A DNA stretch of 64,000 bases from Pseudomonas sp. URMO17WK12:I11 (GTDB lineage: Bacteria; Pseudomonadota; Gammaproteobacteria; Pseudomonadales; Pseudomonadaceae), in contig NZ_VEDF01000003.1 of the NCBI RefSeq assembly GCF_007677725.1, forward strand, positions 124,001-188,000, in the 5' to 3' direction. The notes under the pieces were generated by a model that was not told the DNA's origin, ran no database searches, and was given only the letters and a program-made list of their open reading frames with translations. Below, one piece after another: positions 59,978-64,000 of this stretch (its first letter is position 1; every line of letters starts with the position of its first letter). Position numbers and translations under genes: made by a program.

Positions 59978-61360
59978 ATGTCCTTCACCCGTCGACAAAT
60001 GCTCAAAGGCCTGACCGGGCTGGTAGTGGTGGGCCTGGGCGCCGGTGGCGCCGCGCGCTATTGGCTGGGCAAGGTCGAGGACGACAACGCTGGGCACGAC
60101 TACGAGCTGATCGCCGCCCCGCTGGACGTCGAGCTGGTGCCCGGCTACAAGACCGAGGCCTGGGCCTTCGGTCCCTCGGCGCCCGGCACCGAATTGCGCG
60201 TGCGCCAGGGCACCTGGCTGCGGGTGCGCTTCATCAACCACCTGCCGGTGGAAACCACTATTCATTGGCACGGCATTCGTCTGCCGCTGGAAATGGACGG
60301 CGTGCCCTATGTATCGCAGTTGCCGGTCAAGCCGGGCGAGTACTTCGATTACAAGTTCCGCGTGCCGGATGCCGGCAGCTACTGGTATCACCCCCACGTC
60401 AGTAGCTCCGAGGAGCTGGGGCGCGGCCTGGTCGGCCCGCTGATCGTCGAAGAGCGCGAGCCGACCGGTTTCGCCCATGAGCGCACCCTGAGCCTGAAAA
60501 ACTGGCACGTGGACGAGCAGGGTCGCTGGCTGCCGTTCAGCATTCCCCGCGAGGCGGCGCGCAACGGCACCGCCGGGCGCCTGATCACCATCAACGGCCA
60601 GGCCGATGCGGTCACCGAATTGCCGGCGGGTCAGGTGGTGCGGGTGCGCCTGCTGAACCTCGACAACACCTGGACCTACCGCATCAACCTCAAGGGCAAC
60701 TGCGAGGCGCGCATCTATGCGCTGGACGGCAACCCGGTGACCCCGCGGCTGCTGGAGGACGACTATTGGCTGGGTCCTGGCATGCGCGTTTGCCTGGCCA
60801 TCCGCATTCCCCAGGCAGGCGAGGAGATTTCCTTGCGGGACGGCTTCGTGCGTTTGGGCACCCTGCGCTCGGTGGCCAGCAACCAAGCGCCCGGCCCTTG
60901 GCCACCTGCTCTGCCGGCCAACCCCATCGCCGAGCCTGATCTGGAAAACGCCGAGAAGCTGAACTTCAATTTCGAATGGGCGGCGAAGGTGTCGGTCACC
61001 ACCGACCAAGACCGGCCACCGAGCCTATGGCAGATCAATGGGCAAGCCTGGGACATTACTGACAAGACCTGCGCCGACCGGCCGATCGCCACGCTCAAGA
61101 AGGGCCAGAGCTACATCTTCGAACTCAAGAACATGACCCAATATCAGCATCCCATCCACCTGCACGGCATGAGTTTCAAGGTAATCGCCTCGAACCGCCA
61201 TGACATCAAGGAACCGTGGTTCACCGACACCTACCTGCTGGGCAAGAATGAGCGCGCTCAAGTCGCATTGGTGGCGGATAACCCGGGTACCTGGATGTTC
61301 CACTGCCACGTCATCGACCACATGGAAACCGGCCTGATGGCCGCGATCGCGGTGGTCTGA
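59978..61360 (+). CDS. cumA: Multicopper oxidase CumA
   Basis: Periplasmic multicopper oxidase of 460 residues with a Tat signal (RRQMLKG at residues 5-11 followed by a hydrophobic stretch). All copper motifs are present: HWHGI (96-100), HPH (138-140), HPIHLHG (about 398-404) and HCHVIDHMETG (442-452). The axial position of the type 1 site is Leu453. Size and location next to a deaminase gene match cumA of P. putida, once linked to Mn(II) oxidation, though other oxidases were later shown to matter more there. ATG at 59978 has GAGGT upstream. Its stop overlaps tadA (TGATG). Confidence 0.85.
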   Translation: MSFTRRQMLKGLTGLVVVGLGAGGAARYWLGKVEDDNAGHDYELIAAPLDVELVPGYKTEAWAFGPSAPGTELRVRQGTWLRVRFINHLPVETTIHWHGIRLPLEMDGVPYVSQLPVKPGEYFDYKFRVPDAGSYWYHPHVSSSEELGRGLVGPLIVEEREPTGFAHERTLSLKNWHVDEQGRWLPFSIPREAARNGTAGRLITINGQADAVTELPAGQVVRVRLLNLDNTWTYRINLKGNCEARIYALDGNPVTPRLLEDDYWLGPGMRVCLAIRIPQAGEEISLRDGFVRLGTLRSVASNQAPGPWPPALPANPIAEPDLENAEKLNFNFEWAAKVSVTTDQDRPPSLWQINGQAWDITDKTCADRPIATLKKGQSYIFELKNMTQYQHPIHLHGMSFKVIASNRHDIKEPWFTDTYLLGKNERAQVALVADNPGTWMFHCHVIDHMETGLMAAIAVV

Positions 61361-61860
61361 TGCGCCCGCGGATCGTCGATCGCAGCCGCGATCAGGAATT
61401 CATGCGCATGGCCCTGGCCCTGGCCGCCGAGGGCGCGGCCTTGGGTGAGGTACCGGTTGGGGCGGTGCTGGTGCAGAATGGGCAAGTGCTGGGGCAGGGC
61501 TTCAACCGGCCGATCATCGACAGCGACCCTAGCGCCCACGCGGAAATGGTGGCAATTCGCGCAGCGGCAAACGCCGTCGGCAATTATCGACTGCCGGGTA
61601 GCACGCTGTATGTGACCCTGGAACCGTGCAGTATGTGCGCAGGGTTGATCGTGCATGCGCGGGTGTCCAGGGTGGTATTCGGCGCTCTGGAACCCAAGGC
61701 GGGTATCGTGCAGAGCCAGGGGCAGTTTTTCGGGCAAGGATTTCTCAACCATCGGGTAATGGTCGAGGGCGGGGTGCTTGCCGAGGAATGCGGCCAGGTG
61801 CTCAGTGACTTCTTCAAGGCTCGACGCGCCAGCAAGTCAGGCAATGCCGCTGGCGACTGA
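61360..61860 (+). CDS. tadA: tRNA-specific adenosine deaminase
   Basis: Converts adenosine 34 to inosine in the tRNA-Arg anticodon. The 166-residue cytidine-deaminase-fold protein has the zinc site HAE (His60, Glu62) and PCSMC (Cys90, Cys93), in the spacing typical of TadA, and an ending FFKARRASK that resembles TadA tails. The ATG shares its A with the stop of cumA (TGATG), so the two genes are one operon. In this position the gene has also been called cumB. It is convergent with mltF. Confidence 0.9.
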   Translation: MRPRIVDRSRDQEFMRMALALAAEGAALGEVPVGAVLVQNGQVLGQGFNRPIIDSDPSAHAEMVAIRAAANAVGNYRLPGSTLYVTLEPCSMCAGLIVHARVSRVVFGALEPKAGIVQSQGQFFGQGFLNHRVMVEGGVLAEECGQVLSDFFKARRASKSGNAAGD

Positions 61861-61871
61861 CGGCGCCATGC

Positions 61872-64000
<2,129 letters not shown>

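Overview
This GC-rich window reads as the chromosome of a fluorescent Pseudomonas, most likely of the P. putida group. The evidence is the gene order lptFG ... gcvT-sdaA-gcvP-gcvH ... arcDABC ... gap/edd-glk-gltR2-gtrS ... gts-oprB ... hexR/zwf-pgl-eda ... leuA ... guaBA ... cumA-tadA-mltF-purL, together with P. putida-type REP elements. From memory this order closely follows the PP_0981-PP_1037 stretch of strain KT2440. I saw no tRNA, rRNA, CRISPR array, insertion sequence or prophage gene. Nearly every kilobase is covered by intact genes, and many long antisense reading frames are GC-skew shadows.

Layout. 1-3.6 kb: lptF-lptG (LPS export permease), an RDD membrane protein and a cold-shock protein. 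3.6-12.5 kb: a glycine-catabolism block. The operon gcvH-gcvP-sdaA-gcvT (minus strand) has a sigma-54 promoter and three GcsR-like operators; next come gltS (glutamate uptake) and gcsR, a TyrR-like sigma-54 activator. 12.6-20.2 kb: the arginine deiminase operon arcD-arcA-arcB-arcC plus a small DUF5064-like gene, with a second ArcD paralogue transcribed divergently. 20.2-25.3 kb: a Fur-boxed heme cell-surface-signalling module (ECF sigma, FecR-like anti-sigma, TonB heme receptor) followed by heme oxygenase. 25.4-43.9 kb: the periplasmic-uptake and Entner-Doudoroff glucose regulon. It holds gap, edd, glk, gltR-2/gtrS, a mannose-isomerase-like gene, the gtsABCD glucose ABC transporter with the OprB porin, a hexose-6-P mutarotase, hexR, zwf, pgl and eda. 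HexR operators are visible at gap/edd and zwf.

44-53 kb: leuA, with an unlisted leucine-rich leader ORF, an M23 peptidase, xseA, a TauE-type permease, a zinc-ribbon protein and the guaB-guaA operon. 53-64 kb: an AraC regulator, a three-gene cluster ending in an M48 peptidase, a 982-residue dermonecrotic/membrane-targeting-type toxin candidate with a ChaN/TIKI-like C-terminal domain, the multicopper oxidase cumA, tadA, mltF and the 5' part of purL.

How the genes work together. Glucose entering through OprB and Gts is phosphorylated by Glk and oxidised by Zwf and Pgl. Edd and Eda then cleave it to pyruvate and glyceraldehyde-3-P, the substrate of Gap; HexR and GtrS/GltR-2 sense the intermediates. 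Glycine is cleaved by GcvHPT, and serine made from it can be deaminated to pyruvate by SdaA. ArcABC converts arginine to ornithine, ammonia, CO2 and ATP, with ArcD exchanging arginine for ornithine. The least understood parts are the large toxin-like protein, the uncharacterised trio beside it, the second ArcD, the leuA leader and several perfect palindromes without an assigned regulator.
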